From the NCBI RefSeq assembly GCF_000204055.1, contig NW_006768919.1, forward strand, positions 1-12,225: DNA of 12,225 nucleotides. Direction: 5' to 3'. This DNA is from Melampsora larici-populina 98AG31 (Eukaryota > Basidiomycota > Pucciniomycetes > Pucciniales > Melampsoraceae). A model generated the notes under the pieces. The model saw nothing but the letters and a program-made list of their open reading frames with translations. It made no database searches and had not been told where the DNA came from. Below, piece after piece: positions 1-8,967 of the stretch (positions within the stretch are counted from its first letter, which is position 1; every line of letters begins with the position of its first letter). Both the position numbers and the translations under genes were made by a program.

Positions 1-106
1 TTTCCACTTTCCTTCAGACGGCAGGCTTCCGGTTGTAACAAGGATGGCTCGCCCTTGGGTTATGGCCAAATGTCAGGTCAGATATGCAACAGAATGTAAC
101 AAAGCA

Positions 107-129
107 AGGTGTGCAAACATTGCACACCT
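107..129. repeat. Short perfect palindrome
   Basis: Ten-base arms (AGGTGTGCAA and its reverse complement) flank a 3-base spacer. It lies just outside the left end of the 177-bp satellite. No function is evident. It may be a chance palindrome, part of the satellite's junction, or a protein-binding site. No gene is supported in the first 180 bases; the small open frame there has no recognisable motif. Confidence 0.6.
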
Positions 130-181
130 CGCATGGTCACAAAAAATGGCAACAATTGGATTTACAATGTCCCATTTCACC

Positions 182-672
182 CTGAAGATGTTGGAAAAAT
201 GGCCAAAACTCCGCCTTAAAATAGATTTTGCAATTTAAACATGAGTCTATTATAACACTTGGCCCATGGGCCCACTCCTTCTGGCTCAAATTGGACAATG
301 TTCCATCCTAAATTGACCTTACATCTCCTGCTCATCTCCAAAACATTGCCTATACTCCCTGAAGATGTGGGAAAAATGGCCAAAACTCCGCCTGAAAAGA
401 GATTTCCTCATTTGAACTTGAGTCTATTATAACACTTTGGCCATGGGCCCACTCCTTCTGGGCCAAAATGGCCATGGTTCTCTCCCGAAATGACCTTACA
501 CGTCCGGTGCTTCTCCAAATCATGCCTATACTCCCTGAAGATGTGGGAAAAATGGCCAAAACTCCGCCTTAAAACAGATTCGCTTATTTGAACTTGAGTC
601 TATTAGAACACTTTGGCCATGGGCCCACTCCTTCAGGCCCAAAATGGCCATGGTTCTCTCCCAAAATGACCT
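182..672. repeat. Tandem satellite, ~177-bp unit, about 2.8 copies
   Basis: Three copies begin with CTGAAGATGTKGG at about 182, 359 and 535, so the period is 177 then 176 bases. Each copy continues through AAAATGGCCAAAACTCCGCC, then TTGARCTTGAGTCTATTA-like sequence, a GGCCATGGGCCCACTCCTTC block and ATGGCCATGGTTCTCTCCC (less conserved in copy 1). Copy 3 stops after about 138 bases at CCTTTCTAACC. Copies 2 and 3 are clearly more alike than copy 1. The unit is close to nucleosome-repeat length, as in many satellites. It is non-coding: short open frames across it are not conserved between copies. The array may be part of a longer satellite or an internal tandem of a transposon. Confidence 0.9.
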
Positions 673-739
673 TTCTAACCTTTTTTATACTATTGCAGCT
701 TCCTTCACTTCACTTTGGTGCACATTTAATGAGCACCTA

Positions 740-802
740 AGTATGATAGTTTCACAATTACAATATAGATGAGATAAATTGTAATTGTGAAAATATCATA
801 CT
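740..802. repeat. Foldback hairpin, 25-bp arms
   Basis: Arms 740-764 and 778-802 are reverse complements with one mismatch in 25 (AGTATGATAGTTTCACAATT... against its partner), around a 13-base loop. The arms carry the TTCACAATT/AATTGTGAA core, which resembles the TTGTGAAC octamer that dominates 4890-6030. Possible roles are a MITE-like foldback remnant, a subterminal hairpin of the adjacent KDZ element, or a transcribed hairpin. No target-site duplication was recognised. Confidence 0.8.
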
Positions 803-981
803 GAGATATTGTCATTTGGTAACATTTCACACCCAAATGGCCAACCAGTGTGGTTTTGTTTTGGTGTGTGCCGTACACAAGGGGGGGTGTGGACCATTCC
901 CTCCAGTTGAACACTGCTGCGCCATCCTTTACAAAATGTTGATTTATGGGGTACAATTTTCAATTCCATTGGCCTGTGGGA

Positions 982-1025
982 AAGCTACCTCAAAGTGGTT
1001 AGCACGCGCCACTTTGAGGTAGCTT
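982..1025. repeat. Perfect 17-bp inverted repeat
   Basis: Arms 982-998 (AAGCTACCTCAAAGTGG) and 1009-1025 are perfect reverse complements around a 10-base loop, TTAGCACGCG. The hairpin lies about 215 bases upstream of the KDZ start codon. Its place between the foldback at 740-802 and the transposase makes it a candidate subterminal element feature or a binding site in the transposase 5' region. No second copy was found at the other end of the window. Confidence 0.85.
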
Positions 1026-1240
1026 CCTTTCTGGCTAGCAGCTACGAAGTGGGGTACTCAAACGCCCATCACCCCTGTCACTTTGCAATGTGAGCTATTG
1101 TTCATCACTTACGTGAACAAACGTAAGAGATGACATCTTGGGATATTGCCTCAGGGGGCATACACACCACCAGCATGTTCCATTGTTGAACCACCGTATC
1201 ATATCCCCCTCTTCGTATCTTCACGCACAAGCAACGCAAA
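1026..1240 (+). promoter_or_regulatory. Presumed promoter/5' leader of the KDZ gene
   Basis: This non-coding stretch precedes the ATG at 1241. It contains a short inverted repeat CTTACGT/ACGTAAG (1108-1114 and 1121-1127) and a pyrimidine-rich tract (ATATCCCCCTCTTCGTATC) about 40-20 bases before the start. The latter resembles fungal 5' leaders. The start context GCAAAATGGCC has A at -3, which is favourable. No clear TATA box is visible. The role is inferred from position. Confidence 0.35.
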
Positions 1241-4200
1241 ATGGCCAACAAGAAGAAACATCGACCCCGGCCAGTTGAACGCCTCACTCGCTTGATGCTC
1301 GTGTACTAGCTCTTAGAAGAGTAGCTCGCACTCAGGCCTTGCTGGCGAATGGCAATGAACCCCTGCCTCAGCTCTTAGGCGAAGTCGAAATGAGATCATT
1401 AGACCATCACTCAGGTGAAGAATCAGGTGAAGAACCCAATGAAGCTGACCTCGCTGCAGATATGCCTTTGGAAGGCCTGGACCCAACTATGGATCCACCA
1501 GACGCCATTTTGGAAGACGCGAAAGGACTCAATAGGGGTTTCTACTCGGGTCGGAGGGCTCATGAAGAGATACAGTGGCGAACTCGACACCCTGGAATGT
1601 TCCAAGCCTATGTCAAGATGCGACAAGTGACCAGTGATTGGTCCAATCCGCAAACATTTGATCATGATCACAAAAAGCCATGTAATTGTAAACCTAATCC
1701 ACGCACTGTGGACGTGCTGGATCTCTGTTGTGAGTAGTCTCAAATTGTCAATTTGAGGCCAAGATTGATGATTTCTTCATAGATCTAATTATTATGATCT
1801 CATAAAGTTCGTAAACAGGTTGTCCTGCACTTTTGTAAGTGTAGCGCAAATGACCAAGTACGGCTCATCAAAGCGGGGTATATCGGTGGCAGCCCAGATG
1901 TTCCAGTTGCGGCCATAAGCATACGACTACTATGTTTCTTCCATATCCTTTGGAAGTACTGCTGCATCGGGTACCAGCCATTTGCACTTGCGTTGACCGA
2001 GTTTCTTGACCCAGGGAATCCAATGTTTCTCGCCAAGGGAGGCAAAAAAGTATGGCACTTCGAACATAATCAATGGAACCGAGACTCCTATGATGATTGA
2101 CCTGCTCCTGTCCTCTAGGCTCGCGAATGGAATCGATCTTTGACTTCAGCTGTGGATACTTATCAACAAATGCTTGTGATGGCCGATGAAGAAGCATCGA
2201 AGGCACTGAAACTTACCGAGCACGATCAACTCGCGCTCAAATGTCCGCAATGCTTTGGCCCCGGTGTGGGACCATTGCCGGAAGGGGAACCATGTCACTG
2301 TGTCTGCATCGACGGCAATTTTCAACATCGGCGACACCTCGCCGCAAGTATCGAGTTGGGTGGTGTAATTACCCCGTTCATGTTTCTACCTCCTGAGAAG
2401 TTGGAAGAGATGCGTTCTTCTGTACCAACACCAAGGAAAAAAAGTGGAAAAGTATCATGGGCGGATGCAGAAGTGGTCAGTGTTTGACCGATATGACCTC
2501 AATCAAATAGGATGGCTGACAAGGAAAATTTTGATGGAGGACAGGATCCATGCACGGCGCGACATACAGCAGCCGATGATGTTTGAGGTAAAAGTCATTG
2601 GAAAGGCAATGACGAAACCGGCCTGGAGGCTTTGGCTTGCAGGCATGACCAATACCTCAAATTTATTAGTATCGTCCAGAGCGGTGAAAAGTTCAGTCAC
2701 ATTATTAAGTGTCAAACATTTTGACACTGATATTATCTATCTAATTTCCCCAGGAACATATACCCACTGGCACTGATTGACTGGCTACTGCAAGCCACTG
2801 AAGGTCGACCAGGGAAACCAGATGGAAAGCTTGGGGTACTTTATGACATAGGGTGCAACATATTGAAGGGTATCGTGAAGGCAGGCTGAAATCATTCCTG
2901 TTTGAGATACCAGTAAATCTGACCATCAGTTTGGTCCAAATTAGCGAAACCAATTCCCCGTTGAACGACAATTCAACAGACTGAAGTTTGCAACCAGCTT
3001 ATTCCATTCATTTGTCCATGAATGGACTTGTCAGCTAGATTATAACCCACGTATGAATGACGGTTGGGGACTTTCGGATGGCGAAGGTTGTGAACGCATA
3101 TGGTCCAAATTCGAACCTCTAGTTTGACGGCTGCGTTATTCTACCGCCCAGCATCGGTTAAATGCACTCAACTTTGCTAGCCTACACAAGAACGACGTTG
3201 GGAGATTGAATGCCGGTGCGTTCATTTTTATCATTTTCATTTCGGTACTGCAAGCTGAGATAGGAGCAACAGTCCAAAATGCTCTGAGTCACCTTACGAA
3301 AACAAAAGCGAAGCTGCAGGGCGCACGGGACAAGCTGGCTACTCTGCATCGTGAGCACGGGTTAAGTGTAGAGTATATTGAGGAACAGTGGCGGCGTAAA
3401 AAAGAGCTACAGCTGGAAGCATTAAGTGAGACCAGTGCAACATACCTAGCCAAGCTCGGTGAGCTGGTCAATCTCGAGGAAAAGCTCCTTGCTGCCCAGT
3501 ATGTGAAATTTTAATTCGACGTTGGTTCATTCGGATACCCGAAGCCAAAGGCTGAGAAAGGAAATTGATTTAGAGGAAGACTAAGTGCGTTGCAACGAAA
3601 GAAACGATCAAAGCAAGTTGGCCGTAAGAAGCAGGCTATGGTCTCATTGCCCAGCACTCTAGTGCAAACTGAAGAAGCCATTGAAGGCGTCACTGAAAAA
3701 CTGGGGGAAGTCGAGTTCCATGAGCTGACTGGTGTCAATGGTAATTTTTGGTCTATATATATAGACAATGGCTACTACCTACTAACTAGTGGGTTCATGC
3801 TTTGTAGATGCCCGAGCAAAACCGTTGGTTAAAATCCAGGTAGCCAAAGGTCGGCTTGTGGAGGCCAAGAGTGGTGTACTGGAGCATCGCAGACGTGCGG
3901 GAACTGCACGTGGTAGGTTCTCTTAACTTTAATGCATCTTATCAATCGATCTACTTGCCTCTGATAAACCCAGTACTATTTTTCCATCTACGTGAATATT
4001 TTGAAGGTACCAATGTACAGGCTAAGATGAATCGTCTGAAATTATTGAAAAATGCTGAGCTCCGACGAAAACATGCTACATATACTCGTCTGGCCAAAAG
4101 CTATAATGAGACATTTGATCCAAATGACCCACTTCCTACACCACCACTCCTTGAGGTAGAGAAAATGGAAATAACGGACCAATTCTTCAATTGTGGTAGC

Positions 4201-4808
4201 CTTACTCATCCACAAGAACCTTGGGCGGTTGACGCCGCGACTCAGGATGGCATTGAAGCCTATCTGGATGCGAGTCGATGTGACGAAGAGCTTCGCCGAA
4301 TCGCAAAGGAGGCAAGGCAAATGATGAACTGGGGATTGGAATTCCAGGATAAGATAAATGCCCTCCGGGATGAGACCAGTTCAGGTAGGTGTAGGTATGG
4401 TTGTGTCGAAAGATTTGTGTATCTTGGACTGAAGTAAACACAATTGACATTGGATTTTTAGGTATTGTACCCGTTTGGGCCACCTCAAAAGAGGTGATGC
4501 AGTCTTTGCATTCAATACTCATGGAACGTTCTTGTTGTCTATGGGTGCGGTGGCAAGAGAAGATATGCCTGTTGGTCAGCTTGACAACACCACCGATGGG
4601 CAGCGAGTACAATGATCAAGAGCAGTGTACCAAGTGGCGCAAGATGGTAAAGGATAGTCTTGCAGAGTGGGAGGGAATCATTCAAATAGTGAGTATTGAA
4701 GGACAGGGTGATGATGATGAATATGAAGGTACTGAATTTGAAGATGAAGATGAAGATGAACCTCACGAGGCGCACGAAGAAGATGAAGAGGATCAGGTTG
4801 AAGAATGA
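1241..4808 (+). pseudogene. KDZ-family transposase with CxC1 cysteine cluster (nonsense-mutated)
   Basis: Likely a cut-and-paste transposase of the Kyakuja-Dileera-Zisupton class. Exons that restore one frame are 1241-1729, 1808-2049, 2119-2475, 2545-2708 (or to 2690), 2754-2874, 2945-3215, 3264-3498, 3574-3740, 3808-3912, 4007-4384 and 4462-4808, about 958 codons, a usual KDZ length. Visible landmarks in order are the CxC1 cysteines PCNC (1678-1689) and FCKC (1831-1842) spanning intron 1; LDPGNP; KCPQCFGP; CIDGNFQHRR (DGN at 2311); HTAADD (2563-2580); LACRHDQ; LYDIGCN (D at 2845); FVHEWTCQL; GLSDGEGCERIWS (E at 3083). These are followed by Arg/Glu-rich, probably helical sequence, PQEPWAVDAATQDGI, and an Asp/Glu-rich tail. 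Breaks: TGA at 2584-2586 and 3125-3127, each where an Arg codon (CGA) would fit, and a probable 1-base loss near 1293. A weak alternative intron (1274-1335) could explain the last. The 48-bp intron 3216-3263 is uncertain and leaves the frame open if retained. The family call is firm. Confidence 0.93.
1241..4808 (+). mobile_element. KDZ DNA transposon, termini not resolved
   Basis: The transposase gene defines a KDZ DNA transposon here. Its ends could not be placed: no terminal inverted repeats or target duplication were recognised on reading. The hairpins at 740-1025 on the left and the TTGTGAAC satellite from about 4890 on the right are the nearest structured sequences and could be subterminal regions. 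The true element may extend to include genes B and C. Confidence 0.7.
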
Positions 4809-5021
4809 GTGATTTATTTTGATGAGAAATGAATGGATGACATTGAAAGATTGTAACCAGTTCACGGAATGACGATATACTAGGTGACCTTTGTGAAACA
4901 AAATAGTACATACATTGTGAATGACATTGTGAATTTGGAAGCTCATTGTGAAGATGGGATTTCAAGTTCATTTTGTGAACTTATTGTGAATGCTCAAGTC
5001 TACCTTGACTCGTGTGAATTG

Positions 5022-5076
5022 GATAGTTCACAATGTTCACAAACCTGTGAATTTTGTGAACTCATTGTGAACTATC
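5022..5076. repeat. Long hairpin made of octamers
   Basis: The left arm 5022-5043 (GATAGTTCACAATG then TTCACAAA) pairs with the right arm 5053-5076 (TTTGTGAA, a 2-base bulge CT, then CATTGTGAACTATC). That gives 22 base pairs around a 9-base loop. It arises from oppositely oriented copies of the octamer. Confidence 0.85.
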
Positions 5077-5079
5077 AAC

Positions 5080-5127
5080 TTGTGAACTTGGAATATATAC
5101 TATTTGTGAACTTGGAATATATACTAT
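5080..5127 (+). repeat. Perfect 24-bp tandem duplication
   Basis: Two adjacent identical 24-base copies lie at 5080-5103 and 5104-5127, each running TTGTGAACTTGGAATATATA then CTAT. A partial third match (GTGAACTTGGAATAT) lies at about 5322. Perfect identity in an otherwise diverged field points to a recent duplication. Confidence 0.95.
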
Positions 5128-5439
5128 TCACAAGCACACCTTGAGAGTTCACTATAATTGTGTACTTTTGTGAACTGTACGTTTCTTGGGGTATACTTGT
5201 GAGGAGTTCACAATGTTCACATTGTAACTTGTGAAGATGGTAATTCAAGCTTTACTTTGTGTACTTATTGTGAACTCCCAAGTCCACCTTGTGAACTTTG
5301 TGAACTTCAAAGTCTACCATGTGAACTTGGAATATTGTATCATTCACTTTCACAATCACAAGATTCACAAACACCACATGGTAAGTTGACAAATTGAGTA
5401 TAAATGTGTACTTTTGTGATCTTTGGGTGAACTTGTGAA

Positions 5440-5800
5440 CAGGTAACCTTGTTGACTTGTGAACAGGTAATCTTGTGAACTTGTGAACCTGTGAACTTGT
5501 GAACTTGTGAACTTGTGAACCTGTGAGCTTGTGAACCTGTGAACTTGTGAACCTGTGAACCTGTGAACTTGTGAACCTGTGAACTTGTGAACTTGTGACC
5601 TTGTGAACTTGGTAACTTGTGAACTTGTGAAGTTGGTAACTTGTGAACTTGTGAACTTGGTAACTTGTGAACTTGTGGACCTGAACTTGTGGACCTGAAC
5701 TTGTGAACTTGAGAACTTGTGAATCTGAAATTGTGAAATTGTGAACTTGTGAACTTGTGAACGTGAAGTTGTAAGCTTGTGAGCTTGTGAACTTGTGAAT
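5440..5800 (+). repeat. Dense octamer minisatellite (CTTGTGAA)n
   Basis: About 360 bases of head-to-tail 8-base units CTTGTGAA, with common variants CCTGTGAA, CTTGGTAA and CTTGTGGA, roughly forty units. Three units make 24 bases, or eight codons, so the minus strand reads the same repeating octapeptide (FTSSQVHK) in several frames. This explains the long minus-strand open frames here, which are not genes. There are no unique spacers, so it is not a CRISPR array. The variant units recur in short higher-order patterns, which suggests expansion by slippage or unequal exchange. Confidence 0.95.
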
Positions 5801-5887
5801 TTGTTCACATTCAAAACTGGCCAAACTAGTGTGTTTGATAAAGATCACAAAATGAGTGACTTTGTGAACTACTGGGGAGATAATCAC

Positions 5888-6015
5888 TTGGCAGTTCACA
5901 ATGAGTTCACAATGACCATGTTGTAAACTGGCATACTCGAGAGTTCACAATCAGTTCACAAACTTTGTTTGTATACATACATTGGTAACTCAAGAGTTCA
6001 CAATCAGTTCACAAA
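5888..6015 (-). repeat. Reverse-oriented GTTCACAA copies with 53-bp duplication
   Basis: Downstream of the core array the octamer appears mainly as GTTCACAA: at about 5893, 5904, 5943, 5953, 5996 and 6006. The stretch GAGTTCACAATCAGTTCACA at 5941 recurs at 5994, a 53-base offset. Each copy is followed by a GTATACATACAT tract. The switch of orientation makes the whole field loosely inverted around the core. Confidence 0.85.
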
Positions 6016-6029
6016 ATTAGTTAGTATAC

Positions 6030-6600
6030 ATACATACATAAACGATATCACTTCTGTCACTTCATCAATAATATACGTTGTGAACTTGGAACATGAAACT
6101 TCACACGTAGAGTAACATGTATTCAATTTCACCAAGGACTTGTCTGTACGATTGTGAACTGATAGTTCAAATCAAGGAATTGTATATGGCTAATGTCACA
6201 TTTTGTCGTTGTTGGTGGGAACTTTGACGTTCTTCTGTATCTGTGAGACAGGATATCGAGCAGCCTGGATCTGATAGTCCACTTGTCATCTGAATCATCA
6301 CATGATCGGAATCAAACATTCATGTATTGATTTCTTAAATCATGGTTCATTTATTTATTTGACAGTTTCTTATTGGTTGAATGTTCAAGAAGAAGACACA
6401 AAGATGTTATGTAATCGATTTTGGACTAGTCAATTACTCAGTTGCAGTCATAGCCATAGAATATCAATTGTGTGAAAATGAAATGGACGATCAATTTGAA
6501 AGATAACACGAAAGAGAAAGACAATATTGGTAGGAGAGGAAATTGATCCATTTGGGATGGAGGTAAAAATATTCAAGGATTGCATTGCATCCAGGGACAC
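6030..6600. other. Gene-free stretch, 3' side of gene B
   Basis: AT-rich sequence with two weak octamer relics (about 6077 and 6150) and no open frame with recognisable coding character on either strand. The part next to 6600 is presumably the 3' untranslated region of the minus-strand gene B. No polyadenylation signal, tRNA or terminal repeat was recognised. Confidence 0.5.
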
Positions 6601-8483
6601 CTACATAGATGGTGGTGGGCTGGAGCTTTCAGCCGGGCGATTTTGAGTCATAATTAAGTCAGCATCAATTAAGTTGGCTTCATCGTCAGCTTTTGGTGGA
6701 GCTTCTCCTCCACAACTTGAATCTTGTAGGACAACCTTATAATGGCCAGCCTCAATGTCTGCCAACCATAGCTTGTGCGTGGCAAGAGTCATCTTCTGAA
6801 GCTCGGTTGAAAGCATAAGATCAGTCATTTGACTCTGTTCAGTTCTTTGTACCATCAACTTGATTCCACCTTTGAATTCCCTTTTCTTGAGAGCAATATG
6901 AGGGCTTGAGGTCTTTGGATGACAATCCAAGTGCGATAAGGGTGGTTGAAGATATTGGGCTGGAGTGAGATAAGACATTTAGGTCACTCCGAGTTCCAAT
7001 GGATCGAAATTGAATTACGCACCAACTTGAGTGTTTAAAGCAGCAATTAGTCGGCCTTTGATCTCATCACTGGGCTGGACTTTCTTCGCTTTTGTTGGTC
7101 GGGCTTTTGGGTCGGATTGGGTTACTTGCCGCACAAACTTTTCGAGAAGATGCCTGGTTCCATTGCTGACCGCTAACCAATCATCGCATGACGAAGTTTC
7201 CATGCTCCACTGGGCATTCCGATTTTTAGTGTCGGGTGACCAAGAAGACGCCATGAGTGAGTAGTCTATTCCGTAGCGGATCTTAAGAGTCTGAAGCTAC
7301 TGTTGCGATGAGACAGTGTGAGTGTTATGGGGTCAGCAGCAACACATGAGTTACAACAAGGAAACAAGCCTGACCTCATCATCAATACGTTCGACCTCCA
7401 TAATCCCCTTGTTTTGCCGAGCTGTAGCTAGGTGAGGTCCAAACTTGTCTTGCCCGAGATCCCTTGCGACCTTGTCAGTATTAACCAGCCGTTTATATAT
7501 TGGGGTATATTGCTCGATCTCATCGGGGGTGAGGGGTTCGGTTTTTGATTCAGCTGGTGGTAGCGCCCACCCACACGCCAAGTAACCAAGAGGAAAGAAA
7601 AGTTGATCGTTGAATATGTCCTTTTCCTCGGGCTGGTACGAGCTCCATTTTTGGCCTAGGTAAGTGTTTCGCTCTTTGAAGCCGTTGGACTCATTCCTAG
7701 CCGGCACTGTGGGGTGGTGAGATCACGTCAGATGGCCCTATAATCAATTGTCAATAATCGTTCTTGAAGACGTACTGTCAGCTATGCTACTTTCTATTCC
7801 GTACTTCAGATAACATTGGTAGAATGTACGCTTTGTCCGCATGCTGACTTCGTGTCTATGAAGAAAAGGAAAGAGTCAAATGTTTGGTTTCAGTGGTGTG
7901 CAATGTGAAGATGGGCTCGTACTGACAAGAACTCATTGATGGTTTGTTCGCTACATTTTGCAACCAAGGCCAGCAGTTTTTTGGCACGGAAATAGATATA
8001 CTGAAGATTCTTCAGTTCTTTTTGAACGTCCTGTGGAATTCGATTTCGTGTCTTCCGAGCTCCGGCATGAAGAAGTGAATCAATTGTACTTAAATCCAAC
8101 TCGCTCTCTTGATAGTTGTGAAGTGTAAGCTGAAACTTGGATTTCTTCGATTGGGTGGTGGGTTGGGGGGTTGGTTTTGATGCCTTGGGGACGTTGGATG
8201 TATTGGCTTGGGGTAACTCAATGTCATCCTCCCAATCTTCATCGTTGGCTTGTTGGAGTTGCTCGACATCGTCCGGGTCAAGGACAAATGATGAATCATC
8301 ATCCGAGGTGGCATCATCACCATTAAGGGACTCGCGTTGAGCTGGATGTTTGATGGTCTTTGTCTTGGATGACTTTGAGGTGGTGACGTTTTTGGCTTTT
8401 GCTCGTGGTTCACTCCGGGTCCGGCGTTTTGAGTTTGGTGGTTGCTCAGGTGAGGATGGCCGTTTTCGAGTTGGGCAAGGCAT
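6601..8483 (-). CDS. Intact five-exon gene, rust-type expanded family protein of unknown function (531 aa)
   Basis: Minus-strand exons 8483-7927, 7855-7776, 7706-7375, 7290-7023 and 6959-6601 join in one frame of 532 codons including TAG. Introns are 71, 69, 84 and 63 bp, all GT-AG (donors GTCAGT, GTACGT, GTCAGG, GTGCGT). The start has A at -3. Residues 5-50 are Lys/Arg/Ser-rich with bipartite NLS-like clusters (KRRTR, KAK); residues 55-90 are Asp/Glu-rich. Next come LTLHNYQESELDL and AGARKTRNRIPQDVQ (~140-154), then RTKRTFYQCYLKYGIES in exon 2, FKERNTYLGQKW and FNDQLFF in exon 3, IYKRLVNTDKVAR, and a possibly helical C-terminus. From memory this order matches a large Puccinia/Melampsora hypothetical family; no enzymatic motif is evident. 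The NLS-like region suggests a nuclear role, perhaps DNA or chromatin binding (inference). It is divergent from gene C and, unlike A and C, has no internal stop. The exon 1/2 join is the least certain. Confidence 0.8.
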
Positions 8484-8927
8484 GATTTGAGGGGGAGGTA
8501 TTTGGTTGGATAATGTAGGGTTGGTGGTGGTTGGTTTACGTTAGTTTGATGATGAGTGGTGGTGTTGAGGTTTGTGAAAGCTGTGTGAGTGACACCATGT
8601 GTCATGTATGTGTTGTCTGAGTCGGACTTGTGATGTGATGTGATGTTGTGTGCACTTGTACTTTGGGACCGGGAATGTATTGATTGTGAGGGAGGCTTGT
8701 GATTGTGAGATAAACCCTCTGAGAGTTGTGAGTGTATGGCTGTGAGTAGTGTGAAGTTGTGATTGTGAGCGTTGTGAACTTGAAGCTGCAATGAATGTTA
8801 TCCCTGATTTGAGTTGGGATATATGCCAATGGCCACCCTAATGTTGTTGAATGTAAAATTTATATACATCATTGTATGCATTGAGTGGCTCTAAATACAT
8901 CAGTTCCACGATTTTGGTGATGTTGTG
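8484..8927. promoter_or_regulatory. Shared divergent promoter of genes B and C, TTGTGA-rich
   Basis: The 444 bases between the two divergent starts contain eight exact TTGTGA hexamers, all on the plus strand and all within 8628-8777 (8628, 8684, 8697, 8703, 8726, 8757, 8763, 8772). There are further TGTGA/TGATG near-copies. This is the same core as the satellite at 4890-6030. TTTATATACATC at about 8859-8870 could be a TATA-like element for gene C. The long Ser/His/Thr-rich minus-strand open frame overlapping this region is a by-product of the repeats and of gene B exon 1. Confidence 0.5.
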
Positions 8928-8967
8928 ATGTTGTTAAGGACCTTTGAAGTTGTGGTGGAGGTTACTC

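Larger units (their letters stand above)
4890..5400. repeat. Interspersed TTGTGAAC/GTTCACAA octamer region with ~284-bp diverged duplication
   Basis: The octamer TTGTGAAC and close variants recur many times on the plus strand, with several reverse copies (GTTCACAA) at about 5026, 5036 and 5206. A longer duplication is visible: the segment from about 4945 (GTGAAGATGG...TTCAAG...TTATTGTGAA...CAAGTC) reappears diverged from about 5229. So an older repeat unit of about 284 bases overlies the octamer pattern. The region follows directly after the KDZ stop codon and contains no supported gene; open frames across it are by-products of the repeat. Confidence 0.85.

Noticed and set aside
1423..1743. 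Minus-strand open frame of 106 codons opposite the first KDZ exon
   Set aside because: It is a shadow of the KDZ exon, whose plus-strand frame carries the CxC1 cysteines and continues through a good intron.
4539..4971. Minus-strand open frames rich in Phe/Ile or His/Leu opposite the KDZ C-terminus
   Set aside because: They are the complement of the GAT/GAA-rich acidic tail and have no independent support.
5440..5800. CRISPR-like direct repeats
   Set aside because: Units are contiguous 8-mers without unique spacers, in a eukaryotic context with spliced genes.
5440..5800. Telomeric or subtelomeric repeat
   Set aside because: The unit CTTGTGAA does not match the fungal TTAGGG type, and the array is internal with genes on both sides.
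5252..5899. Long minus-strand open frame of 215 codons rich in VHKFTSSQ, with a second overlapping frame
   Set aside because: It is the reading of the 8-base satellite. The same peptide appears in another frame, and there is no start context, domain or intron logic.
8090..8791. Minus-strand open frame of 233 codons rich in His, Ser, Thr and Asn
   Set aside because: It overlaps gene B exon 1 in another frame and the TGTGA-rich promoter repeats. Composition reflects the repeats, while the gene B frame matches a recognised family pattern and splices cleanly.
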